Position numbers and translations under genes: made by a program. The notes under the pieces were generated by a model. That model did no database searches. It saw only the letters and a program-made list of their open reading frames with translations, and was not told the origin of the DNA. From Diploscapter coronatus (lineage: Eukaryota; Nematoda; Chromadorea; Rhabditida; Rhabditidae): a stretch of 64,000 nt of DNA. The DNA lies in NCBI GenBank assembly GCA_964036155.1, contig OZ038422.1:33379201-33443200 (forward strand), read 5' to 3'. This document shows positions 38,764 to 50,500 of this stretch, in pieces. Numbering within the stretch: position 1 is the stretch's first letter; every line of letters starts with the position of its first letter.

Positions 38764-41021
38764 ATGTTAGCTGCGTGCTCCTCGAGCTATCGTAGGGAGG
38801 ATGACCCTGTCTCTGCTGCTTCCGATGCAGTCCCACCCCACTCTCTGTCCGACGGCTGTCTTGACCCAGAGCCTCACGAGATGAACGGCGAGAAGCGCAA
38901 GCGAAGACGTCGTCGCGGCAAGCACCGTTTCCTGCCCTATCACGCGCGAACCTCAGACGACAAACAACTCGATGATGCCAACAACGACAACGACAGGAGA
39001 CGCTCTCTCAGGTACGCTCAGATCAAAACTCGAGGAATTTCAGCATGAATTAATAATTTGAATATTAGAATTGGTAAATTTTATTTTGAAGAAAAAACGG
39101 AAAATTTTCAGTATTTTTTTCTTTCGAAATACAAGAAATATAATTTTGACGAATTTTTTTAACTTTAATTTTCAAAATTATGAATTCATGTTGAAAATTC
39201 ATTAAAAAATTTCTAATTGAAATTTTGAATTTCAAAAAAAAATTTAAAAGAAAGATTTTCGTTATTGGACGACATTTTCGAAAAGATTCCCCCTTTCGGC
39301 CACCATACTCCTTTCCTCCTTTCACCTCCCTCTTTCACTCGGCCTCCCATCTCTCTCTCCCCCCAACAGCAATAAGACCTGCTGCAGAGGGGTTACAATG
39401 GGTCCGCATAGGGATGAGCTCAGCTTAATCTCGAACACTTTTGGAATCTTTCTGCAAAAATAATTAGGATAATTAGCGCTAATTAAGTTTTCAAAAGCCC
39501 AATCAGCTTTTCGAAGTTGTGGATGGTTTACAGCGGATTGAAAATTCCTAGAATTATTGTATATTTTTGAAAAAGACGCTTACAAAATTTGACATTCAGC
39601 TTGGAGCTCCAAATAATCGACCTTTCGAGTGGTTGGTTGGCAAAGAATCATCCGAAAATTCGATGCCAAATCTCGGAAGGTTTTTTTTTTTAAAATGTTT
39701 CATGCCTGCTTCTTTATATCGAGTTCTATGAAAAATTCTAGTAGTTGTATTAATTTCTAAAGAAAACCAGGACTGAGCAGAAAATGTTCATTCTTTCCAA
39801 AGTCTGTCCAATCCTGCCGATAATTATCCTTTTCGAAAGAAGCCTTTGGTCTTATTTTCGAGCTGGGATAGTCTCCGAGCTGCCTTCATTACTTTGGACT
39901 GAGACCTTTCCTGTGAGTTCCCCAAAATATCGGAGTTCAACAACTTTGAACTACGACATTTTCCAAAGTACATTTGTATATACCTACCGGGTTACTATAG
40001 AGTGCGCGAAAGTAAATGAAGGGAGAATGAAGAAAGGAGCCATGATGTCATTTGACCAGGTCAAAGAGGGGGAAGAAAGACAGATGGGAGGAGAACTGGA
40101 AGTGAAGAGTGAAAGGAGAGAAGAATAAGGCAGGATTGACCTGCTCAGTTTTTAAAAGTGAAAAAATGATCTCTTTTCTAAAAATCTTTTTCCAGAAATT
40201 TTGATCTCTTATTTTAGAAGCGCAGCGCCGATGGCACCGAGCAATACGACACAGTTCCTGTTAGAGGACCGCGAAGCCAGGGTCGAAGCTGAAAAGGATG
40301 AGGTGAATTTTTTATTTTTATTTTTAAGAATTAACCAATTTCTTGGATAAATATACCAACTTAATACTAATTTTTTCAATTTTCAGGTAGAGCCAGCTGA
40401 GCTGCGTCGTTCCGCACGTCTCCGCTCGCTGTCTGTTTCATCGGACCACTTCCCATTCAACTCGTCCGACTACGGCTCGACTAGCGGCGAAAGCGTAAGA
40501 CAACTGCTCGTCTTCAGGGAAATGAGCATCAATGAATTACAGGAGATTGAGAGAGAGTTCGAAACAGAGTTCGAGGAGTTCAAACGGGACAAACTTAACG
40601 AGATGTCCAAGCAGGAGGTGGGATTTTGTTATTTTTGAAAAGAATAAGCGCAAAAATGAATGTTTCCTGAAAATAAAATTCCAAAATCAAATGGCCATTG
40701 GCCAAAAATTGCACAAAAATACGAATGTTTGACGAAATTTGAAAATAGGATTTAAAAATGAAATTTCAAAATTCAGATCGTCGACCAACTTCTGGAGCGC
40801 GAAAAGGACGCCGACCTTCTAGCTGGAGAGTGCGCCAAGTACGTGACGGAGAACCGCCAACTAAAGGTATTTTTTATTGAAAGTGAAGTTAGAAAAAAAA
40901 AAAACAAATCAATAATTTGCAGGAACTCCTAACCTCGCACGGAATCACCTACAACACGCGCAGTGCAGCAGCCGCCAGAATTTCTTCCGAAGCCCAGCCC
41001 ACAAGCCAGTCCGTCAAATAG
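38764..41021 (+). CDS. HEXIM: HEXIM-family inhibitor of P-TEFb
   Basis: Nuclear protein that, when bound to a structured RNA (7SK in vertebrates and flies), holds the CDK9-cyclin T kinase P-TEFb inactive and so restrains transcription elongation. Exons 38764-39011, 40218-40302, 40387-40617 (or split, see below), 40777-40866 and 40923-41021 join in phase. Features in order: an acidic N-terminus; the arginine-rich RNA-binding patch KRKRRRRRGKHR at about residues 44-55; PSNTTQFLLED near residue 90, matching the PYNTTQFL kinase-inhibitory motif; and a C-terminal dimer coiled coil with LNEMSKQEIVDQLLEREKDA, close to the human MSKQELIKEYLELEK. Bases 40495-40542 begin GTAAGA, end TTACAG and are 48 nt of open frame, so the protein is 234 residues if this is an intron and 250 if kept. 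The key Tyr of PYNTT is Ser here. The 3' UTR is long, to AATAAA at 41825. Confidence 0.85.
40495..40542 (+). other. HEXIM: 48-nt in-frame optional intron in HEXIM
   Basis: GTAAGA at the left edge and GAATTACAG at the right edge make good splice sites. The length is a multiple of three with no stop, so both splicing and retention keep the frame. Retention adds 16 residues between the central acidic region and the coiled coil. Confidence 0.5.
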
Positions 41022-42257
41022 GCCCCGTCCCAAAAAAATCAATCATAACTTCAACTTCACCCCCATCTGACTGTTTGTCGCCGTGGACTAGCTTCCCATC
41101 AAATCAGAAATGAAATCTAAAGTTGACCACGATCAACTACCGTCAAATTTGGATAAATGTTGTTCTTGAAAGTTTATCAAATCCCCCCACCAATTCACTA
41201 ATCCTACACCTTTATTCCCTTAATGCGGGTTCAAAATTGTACGAATTAGCCTCCCCATTTCTTCATGATTTTTATGTGTACCGCTGAGCAGTATGATTGT
41301 TAGAAATTAGTTTTCCTAGATTTTCCCGAATTATTACTATGTGTTGGAGCAGTCTTATTTTATCAATGATTTTTTGTCAAGTCTATCGGCTTTTGTAGTT
41401 TGTTTCATCTAAAATATGATTTTTTGATTGTAGGATTGAAAGTTAGTTTTTCATCGAATGTAAATGTTTTGTTTTGAAAGGGCGGTGTAATTTTTTCGTA
41501 TACGAGGAATTACTGACAATTATCACTACTAACTCATACGGGGTATTCACCTCGTCATTTTTGAAATTTTTTTATTGACGAATCGAAAAATTCGAACTGT
41601 ATCGGAATTTTGCATTTTCCGAGATTTTTGCAAAACTGTGGTACGGTTTTAATTTTTCTAATTCATCAATGCGCAATTTTCCTTACTTTCCACGTTTGTT
41701 GGTAATGCCTCGGGTATTTGAAAATCCACCACACGGGTAAACACGCTTTGCCTCTCCTATTTTATCACAACGTCATTTCACGAAATTATTATTATTGAAC
41801 AACTGAAATCAAGTATAAGGTGAAAATAAAGATAGTTTGAATTTTGTGGTTTATTTTTTCAAAGCAAAAAATAACAACGAATAGAATTTCAACCAAAATA
41901 ACAGCGGAATGATGTAACAAAATTTCGACTAACAACAACGTATATGAATTGAGGATAAAAAGTAATTGAAATAACAACTACCGTAATCTCTTAAAAGAAT
42001 TAGAGTCCTATTTGAGAGATACTGGTTTATTGATTTCGAAATTCGAATTTTAAAACAAAAAATTTCAAAGTTTTTGATAGAAAAATAATGGATTCTTGGA
42101 AAATTGGAGTTTTTCCCATGGAATTTTGTTGCACATAGAGTGATAAAACTTTTCCAAGAACCCAAAATAATAAGTGATTTTTTACTTCTCAAATTGAAGT
42201 CTCGAGTCTTCTAGTTCCAGAAAGAATACTTCAATTAGAGGATTACTGTAAAAGAGC
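41022..42257. other. 3' UTR of HEXIM and convergent 3' end of LYAR
   Basis: AATAAA on the plus strand lies at 41825-41830; reverse-strand AATAAA signals lie at 41850-41855 and near 42024. If HEXIM uses 41825 and LYAR the distal signal, their transcripts overlap by a few bases, tail to tail. The HEXIM 3' UTR would be about 810-825 nt, long for a nematode. Confidence 0.5.
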
Positions 42258-44181
42258 CTACTCTTCATCCTGATTCTGAACGAGTTTAGCGGATTTTCCC
42301 TCGACGGTAACGCTGCTGGTGGCTTGGAGAGTTTGTTCGATTTGCTGTTTGACTACAGAATCATCGACTTCTTCCAGGCCGTGCTTCTCGCGGTACGCCT
42401 CGGAAACCGATTTGCGCAGCTTTTTCAGCTAAAATAAGAACTTTAAAAACAACGTTTTTACCCAATCTTTCATGAAAAAAACTAATTCTGGATCTGGACG
42501 ATTTATAGCAACACATATCATGGAATTTCTCGTGAAATTTTGTTGAAAAGACCCTGATTCGAATATTTTTGAAGATATAAAATTACCTTCATTTCTCCGC
42601 CCGCCTCTTGCAGTCTTCGTTTGATCGCTTTCTTCCATTTGAAAGGTAGCAACTCAGAGGAATTGTTTTCCTTAAATTTACTTTTAAAAAATCTTCTTTT
42701 TGGTACTAAAATTGCTAAGATAGGAAAATGATTCAAATCGATGAGTATTCAAGAATTTCGCAATGTATGAATAGACATGGAGAAAATAGAGTTACCTCTC
42801 GGATTTCTTGCGAAATTTTAGAAGATAGAAAATTTCAAGACCTGAGTTTCACAGTTATCCTCGTCAGCAACGTGACCATTTCCATTGGCTTTTTCGGAAA
42901 TCGACTCGATTTGCTCCTGCTCCTCCCTTTCTTCCTTCTTTCCCGATTCTCCAGATTTTGAGGCGGTTGATCCGTTGGTTAAGTTCTAGAAATTTCAAAA
43001 TTTCTTTTTGGGGGGTTTTTTTTTTAATTCCAAGTAGTTTATCGTCCACACTATTTCGCTCTACTTTTCTTCTCCCGCTTATCCCTAACTATAGATCTCA
43101 TCATATAGTAGTTGTCGTTCATAACTGTTCGAACTTTAAAAAAGTTATTTTCGATAAAAAGATGAAGATATTTTGATGAGTTTAAGAAATGAACCAGTTT
43201 CTCGAACCTTTCCATTAGCCTTGCCCGCATTGGCCTTCTGGATGTTGTTCTGCCTGAGCTTCTCGGCCTCGGCAGCGATCGCGTTCCAGGCCTGTTGGCA
43301 CAGCGACTTGTCCCGCACACTGCACGAGTTCGACAGAAAATTGATGAATTTCGATTCCTGAAAAAGTCCATTATTGACTTGTTTAATCAAAATAGCATTT
43401 TTCTCTTAGAAAAATAGGCTCGCTTTTTTTTTTTTTATAAATCAGGGATATTCTTTAGACAATATTTCTTTGTTTATCTCAAGATAAATATAGGAAATGA
43501 TGATTTGTGAAATATGTTTACCTTTCTTGGAATATTCCCGTATCCAGCGATCCGCTGAAGAAGCTGTTTGAGTTTGGGCTCCTTGACGAATTCGATCGCC
43601 GCCTGCACCTGTTCGACCCACGCGTTTTGTTTCAGTTCGCCCTAAATTTTTATTTTGTTAACATACAAATACTCTTCTCCAAAAGTAAATACATTTCTCT
43701 CAAATATTCGAGTAAGTACGTTTTTCTTAAAAATATTGAAAATTAAAAAGAAAATGAAAATAAGATTTGGAAGAGAAACTCATAGCGTCTGATTTTTTCT
43801 TGACAGCGAAAAGGATAAAAACTACCTTAGCCTCCTTCTCAATGTACCCACTGCCTCCGTACTTCTGATTCTCTGTGATGCACTTCACATGCTGGGCGTA
43901 GGTGATGCGGCTAAAATAAAAAATCCAATTTTTCGAAAAAAAAAAAAAAAAAAAAAAAATTGAAAAAACCCACGTGAAAACGACCTGGCAATCGATGCAA
44001 CTGTACGCGTCGCTCCGGCATCGGAACGAGTGTTTTTCGACCTGAAATATAATTTTAAAAATTTAGGAAATTTTAGAAATATGTTTAGAGGAAAAAGATA
44101 AACTCAGCAAAAATCAGTAATATTTCGAACCTGATTCTTCTTGAGCGCCTCACCGCACCCGTCGCAGTTGAAGAACACCAT
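42258..44181 (-). CDS. LYAR: LYAR-type nucleolar zinc-finger protein
   Basis: Homologue of cell growth-regulating nucleolar protein LYAR, a nucleolar factor linked to pre-rRNA processing and growth. Eight exons (44131-44181, 43974-44041, 43826-43910, 43522-43641, 43208-43357, 42842-42985, 42587-42670, 42258-42428) join in phase to 290 residues. The N-terminus has paired C2HC fingers: CDGC at residues 6-9 with H and C in VEKHSFRC, then CIDC with YAQHVKC, followed by the GSGYIEKEAKGELKQNAW segment typical of LYAR. The middle is charged and low in complexity. The C-terminus carries the LYAR winged-helix-like block (PFKWKKAIKRRLQEAGGEMK then LKKLRKSVSEAY). The start ATG lies 25 nt after a strong TT-rich CAG acceptor at 44207. 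The lectin gene ends only 197 nt upstream on the same strand. Confidence 0.9.
43936..43959. repeat. Homopolymer A tract (24) in a LYAR intron
   Basis: Uninterrupted A on the plus strand, a U run in the LYAR pre-mRNA, about 14 nt from the exon that starts at 43974. Similar tracts lie at 54759-54786 and 63556-63576. Confidence 0.9.
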
Positions 44182-44378
44182 CTGGGCTTTCGACTCGAAA
44201 AATCACCTGAAAATAAAAATATAAAATGAACGAAAGAAAGTCGAGAAAAATTATAATCGAGGGAAGAAAGATACGTTACGCGCGTTTTACGGCACAATTT
44301 CGTTTCAAACAAATGCTCATTATTCGTTTATTATCGGTGGATTTGGGTGATTTTCGATCAAGCATATAAATTAGGCGA
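44182..44378 (-). promoter_or_regulatory. Intercistronic region between the lectin gene and LYAR
   Basis: On the reverse strand the lectin stop (44379) is followed by AATAAA at 44332-44327 and then, about 120 nt on, by a strong acceptor (ATTTTTATTTTCAG) at 44207, 26 nt before the LYAR start codon. No room is left for an ordinary promoter. This is the spacing of an SL2-type operon junction. Confidence 0.55.
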
Positions 44379-47300
44379 CTAATAGTATTGTCTGAGTCTT
44401 CGGATTAAGGGTTTCTTCATTCGCATTCGGTCGTAGATATCCGTGACCATATTTGGAGGGCAGTAATGCTCACTGTCGCAGGTCGAAATTTGGCACATCG
44501 GGCTAAAGTTTATTTTTAAAGTTTAATTTAACTCGGTTTTGTTGCTATTTTCTCAAAAATTAAAGCCAAAATTCAGAGATTTTGAAGGAAGGATAAAATT
44601 TTTTGAAAATCATCAACTTTCTCCTAGTTTCAAAAGATAAAACTTACAATGAAGTTCCCGCGACACAGTCGAGATTTTTCCATTTCATTTCCGCGAAGAT
44701 GTTTAGATAGGTAGCAACGCATTTTCCTTCGTCCAGTTTCGGATAACCTTCCTCCCAGTCGGTGTAGTTCAGATTGGTGATTCCTCCTTCCCAAATGTAT
44801 CTTTTCGAGGCGTCGTCATACTTTAGGCCGATGAAGTAATTCAATGGCACAGTCATTTTCTAAAATGCATTTTTGATATAAAATGAAACTGGATATTTTT
44901 ATTGGAAACAGAATCAGACTTGGAAAATCTCGGAGCTTCTTCACTAAAATAACACCTCACCTCCTCTTTCCATATTTTTATTGCCATAGTTTGCAACGTT
45001 GCGGATTTCACATCCGAATTAATGAGAGCCAATCTCCCTTCTTTGTGCGGGGACATATTGGTGCATTCGATGTTTCCGGCCACCCAATTGGCAGCTATGT
45101 TGTTCAAAAAGTAGCACTCTCCGAACCTCCTATCGGCTACAACCAATTGTTCCCAATTCGTTGGGCAGAAGCAGTTCACTAAATTAGATTCTTATGGTAC
45201 TAGTAGATTTCGGGAAGGAGAATCATTTGTTCATGCCATGGAAACATCGATTTGATGAAAATCGTCGAAGTTGGCAAATCATTGTTCTTCTTGAGAAATA
45301 ACCTTGACAAAGAGCGTCCTGAGCGGGCCCGACAACTCCTCTCGGGTCCAATGAGGTCAGATTCATTCTTGGACTCGCTAATTTACCCAGCTCTTCAACA
45401 CCATACGGATTATCTCCGTCCTAAATTTGAAATTCGAATATTTTCTGATTCGAGAAAGAGTACCTCAACGTAGGCCACAGTTATGATGTAAATACCCGAT
45501 TCTTTGATATTATTTGCCGCCTGTATCGCATTGTCATGACCGGCTTCCCTAAAATGGTAACTTTCTAGAATTTTATATTGATGCTTGATGACTAACGTGT
45601 ATGCGCTGCTGTAGAGAAAGATTGCTTTTTGGACCTTCTCTCTTCCACGCTGCATAATTTCTCCCTGAGCTACTTCCAAACCTCTAAAAATTTTCAAGTC
45701 ATTTTTTCTATAAATGACTCACTGTTTCAAATTCAGCTCAGCGACTTGAGTGGGTTTGAGCTTCTTTTCGGAAAACATGTCGTTGGCGAAGCTTTGAAAA
45801 TCTTTGTGACGACCCAAAGGATAGATCACCTGGAATTGTTGAGGGACATATATATGCATTTTTTTTTAAAATTAACATTTCTGTGAGACTGTTAGAAAGA
45901 CATAATAAAATTTAAGATATTTTGCTAGAACTCAGATTTTGATATTCAATTGATATCGAGGAGTTTCTCACCTCAGCATCGCTGTTGAAAGAGACGACTC
46001 CGATTTTGACTGACATATGATCGCTGTGGTCGAAGTTCATTCCAGCAGTTAGAGTGACGATGTCGGCTATGACCTAATAGTCTTATGAGTTATCAGAAGA
46101 AAGTAAATCTTTACTTCGAATAGCGCATCCTCGGTCATACTTGCTGAAGTGTCGATCACAAATATAATATCCACCTGTATTAATAAATATTGGAGAATAA
46201 TAATTTCGAGGTTATTTACCCAAAGTGTCGGCATACTGCACGAGCAGTTCATGTAGTCTCCTTCCGGAATTGGAAGTGGAGTTGGCTTCGGTGTAGTCTA
46301 AGTTTCACAAGCCGAAGTTCGAGATTATCGGATTTGGGTACCGTTTTAACAGTTGATGCTGGCTTCGTGGTCGGAGTAGTAGTCGGTTTTGGCGTAGACG
46401 TCGAGGTGGTGCAGATTTGGGCAGGTGTTGTAGGCCATCCATCTAAACGCTTGATTCAGGTGAAAATTGTGGCCATAGTCTTACTATCCCAGAAGCAAAT
46501 GCCGTCATTGGTGAGCTCATCCAGGAATGCTCCAGTGTAACTAGACAACTGTGACATGGTCATCGGGATGAACTGAAAGGCATTTGATCAGTTTTGAAAG
46601 ATTCCTTTGTCGAACCTTGTGATAAGCGATACCATCATATAGAGATTTATCGATGCCAATGCCAACAATGGTTAATTCGAATCCGGCATCCTTGATCAGC
46701 TGAGTTTTAGCGGCTTGAGATTGAATATCGTTTTTGTTACTAAATAAATTTCTATAGAGCTTCGTGAGACAATGTTTACCTCAAAGTCGTAAACATGAGA
46801 ATCCGCTTCATGACATCTTTTCTCGCTGGAAAATATGCCATATCTTTCACGTAATAGTCATATATAAAACCGATAATTCTGAATTTTTTTGCTTCTCAAG
46901 ATTTTTTTATTGAATTCATACTCTGAAAATGTTGCTGGAAACAGTCCAAATTGTGTAGTCTGCTTGCGCATTCTGTCGAGATTGTTGAATAGATCCTGAC
47001 TAAAATTTCGCTTCTTTGAATTGACGTTGTTTTTTGAATTACTATGTTGTCAGATAATCAGTGTAGGAAACTTCATTGGCGATTGACAATCCGATTGCCG
47101 CAACCCTAAGTCCAGTCTGACTTGGTGTCCAATTTGAGGTTAAATTAATCACCATGTGAATCTCCTAAACTCTTCATCATTTACGAAGGTTTCTGATCAA
47201 CTCATTGTACTTGCACAGAATTATCCGTAGTGCCCATTCCTGTAGTCCCGTCGATGACTAGAATTACATCTCGTGTACATGGAGTTGTGTAACACTCTGG

Positions 47301-47581
47301 AAACTAATTATTGTACAAAGAATTAAAATTCACTTGAAACGAATGTTTCGTTATCAGAACGGATTTTCATGTTGATATCGCTTAATGTCATATATAAGCA
47401 TAGAATGGGCGATTTCCATCGCACTATTTTCTTCTCCAAATGATGATATTTCGAGATAAAATTTTAGAATAATTTTAAATTGATTAATATGGAAGAAAAT
47501 AATTTGTTTAAAAATACCTTTAGCTGAAGCTATTGCAACAATTGATATTGAGCAGAGAAATCGGAACAGTAAGGATTTCAT
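44379..47581 (-). CDS. Secreted protein with two vWA domains and a C-type lectin domain (clec family)
   Basis: Extracellular protein of a nematode-specific layout seen in several C. elegans clec genes, many of them tied to gut or immune responses. About 18 exons, starting 47518-47581 and 47211-47296 and ending 44379, give some 650 residues. Order: signal peptide (FRFLCSISIVAIASA); vWA domain 1 (about 46500-47296) with a degenerate metal site, DGTTG instead of DxSxS; a Thr/Pro-rich linker (about 46270-46450); vWA domain 2 (about 45305-46180) with an intact DTSAS site; then the lectin domain (44640-45180) with CFCPTNWEQL, the WVAGNIEC segment, an IGLKY strand and a WKNLDC end; and a short basic tail with four Cys. 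The calcium-type EPN or QPD motif is absent (EGYPKLDEGKC is there instead), so classic sugar binding is doubtful. Most acceptors here are TTTAG rather than TTTCAG. LYAR follows closely. Confidence 0.85.
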
Positions 47582-50500
47582 ATTTGAGTTTTGCCTGAAT
47601 AATATAAAATTGTCTAAAAATAATATTTTCCGAGAACGATAGATAAAATCAATATTAATCGAAGAATGACGATGCCATTCAGAAGTCAGTCCATATGTCT
47701 ATAAAAATTGATACTAAAAGGAACTGCGTAATTCAAATGACTAGAAAACGCATAAAATGCTCATTTTCATGGGTGTGATAAGAATTTAAGATGGAAAATG
47801 ACTTCCCTTTGGCTGATAAGTTCGAACTTGGAATGGGGTATTGCAAACTTTTTGGAGCGCACAAAAAATAATTGATAATTTTTCATTATTTCCAAAAGGA
47901 TGTTAGAATTGTATCAATATTTGCAAGAAAAATTTGCATATTTATTTAAAAAAAAAACTTATTGCCGTACTCAAATTATATTATTTTTCACTCATCATAA
48001 AGTAATTAACATCATCACTTTTTGCAAGACAATAATTTTTGCATGTGACTAAATTAGTGAGATAATGTCTTCAATTTCTTCCAAGAACAAGAATGATAGT
48101 CTTTTTGTCTGCAGAATAATTGAAAAGTTCAAACATTGCAAGTATCAATTTCATTCGACAAAATGCGAATTTAAAAAAAATTTTCTCAAACAATTGTTGA
48201 TATAACTTATTTATTCAAAATTGTAGTCGTTCGTTGAACAGCCCTATTTGATATTTGTCAAGTAATTGTTCGTTAAATCGTGTTCAAATTCGGTACGAAG
48301 CTGAATTAGTCGTTATTTGAGTTTGTAATTGACCTTTGTTGGAACCAACGTCTAATGTAAAATGAAAATTGATATCACTACAAACCTAAATTTTATCGGA
48401 GACTTTGAAAGATCGGCTTTAGTCTTTGGATTTTTTTTTTTAAATTTTGAACGGGAATTAGCCAAATTGTTGATTCACTCTAGTTGTTTTTCGCGAATTT
48501 ATTTTGGCGTATTTTTGCAAGTGCTGGACACACTATTTTTGTTGTTAGGGCAGTTCTATTTTTATTCGGATATTTTCTCGAATTTCATTATCGCATGAGA
48601 TGATGGTCGAATACGATGGAGGAGTAGTATTGTGAATTGTGAGGAAGTGGATATTGCATACTCTTTGCAACTCGATTTTACACGCGCCCCGTATTTGTTT
48701 TCTCTCGCTCTTTCCTTCTTTTTTTGTCTCCTCAGGGTGCATGCTATTTCGAGGGGGTTGAGCCTAGAAGAGGAGAGATGCAAAAGTGTGCAATATTCAC
48801 TTACTCACAGTCCATTATACTTAGAAAGAGGCAGGGCTTTAGACTTCATTCTTTAGTCATATAACATATTTAACTCGCCATTAGACAGTGAAATAATATC
48901 CCTTAAAGTTTTTTTTCGCTTCTATTATACTTTTCAAATAAACTTCAAATACGCAATGTTTTAAATTTGAAATTTGCGTATTTTCTGATAGCAGAATTTA
49001 AAATAATTTTTCTTCTATCCCTATCCACCGTCTCACTGATGAGCAGTGGAGGTTTTGTTCGCTTCTAGAAATGCAAGCCCATTTGACTAGAGAGCATTTA
49101 TTGATCATTAACTTGGTATAATTCCCGTCTAATTAACGCTTAGAGAATACCTTCTATCCTTTAAAGGTTGAAAGCATCATTAGACTAATGCAATTTGCAC
49201 ATTTACTGAGTCTGGACTAAAGCTACCTTATCCTATATATTATTTCTAAAAAGATTATTGAAATACTGACTTCCGCATCAATAGTTAGTCATTTTTCAAA
49301 GTCTTGTCAAGGAATACATAAATTAAGAAAATTGTTATTTTTAACTGGCAGAATATCCACTTTATCATGAAATTTACGAATTTAAATCTTTTGATCGTGT
49401 TTTTCATAGCAATCATAAACGGATCTATGTCCGGATTTATTCTGTTATTCAGTTTCCCACCCCAAATTTAGTCCCTATAATAAATAAAGTGCGTTATAAT
49501 ATAATTTTTTCCTTCGAAATTGTACATGATATGTAGACGCTTGTCCTGGTATATTAGTTTTTGTGAATAAATTATCCACTCCCCTTATGCAGAATAGCTT
49601 GCAAAAGTGATGACTAGTTAGGCAAAGCGTGACTTTTATGCATGCTTTTCCATAATTCATTCTTCGACCTTAGAGTAGTTCTAGAAGTTTTCAACAACTT
49701 GAGTTTATTTTTCTCCCTAAAACTGCAATTTTATCCTTGACTTGAGTTTTTAGCAACAATAAATATTTTTATCATCGATTTTGGCTATACATATTTGATA
49801 AAAAAAGTTAATTTTAATTTAGAATTATTAGAACTGATAATATAGTGCGCTTTCATTTTTGATACGTAGCTCTTGCATTACTTTCATCAGTGAACTTTAT
49901 TTTTCTTTACCTAAGGAGTTAATATAATTGACTTGAAGTCAATATATATCCGCTCGACAAAACAATTTCGTTTTAGATCTCATAAACATTAGTTGAAATT
50001 TCATATATCGCCGAGAACGCGCTTTAAACCATAAATGTACACCTCTAAATAAGGTATAATCTAATCTATTGACCAAGATATAATCTGTTATTTCAAGCGT
50101 GAAAGAGCCGACTGATATTAGATAAATTAGTTTATTAGACGGAACGTGCCAGAAATGTAAGGATCAAAGTCAGTTCCTTTCTTTCTTGAACTCAAACCTA
50201 GGCAGAGTTTAAGTCAGATTTTCCGTGCGTACTCCCTTAAGCCAAATTTTTTTTTCCAAATTTGAGTTTCATACCCACTTATGGATCAACTTTCAATAGG
50301 AAAACTTGGGTTTACTCACCCCTTCTATAATTTCCTAGTTTAGCTCCGTGTTTGCCTAGATCTGCTTGATCTCATTGATTCAAACGACTATGCTTGTATT
50401 GTAGATACAGCTATTTCACTTTCTTGGGAATATATAACTCCCTTTCTAAATTATATAGTATTCGATTCATCCTTTGAATTAGGAGTTTTTGTTTATCATA

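Noticed and set aside
50297..50313. Reverse-strand AAACCCAAGTTTTCC resembling the SL1 core
   Set aside because: It lacks the rest of the leader, the correct donor and an Sm site, so it is most likely chance.
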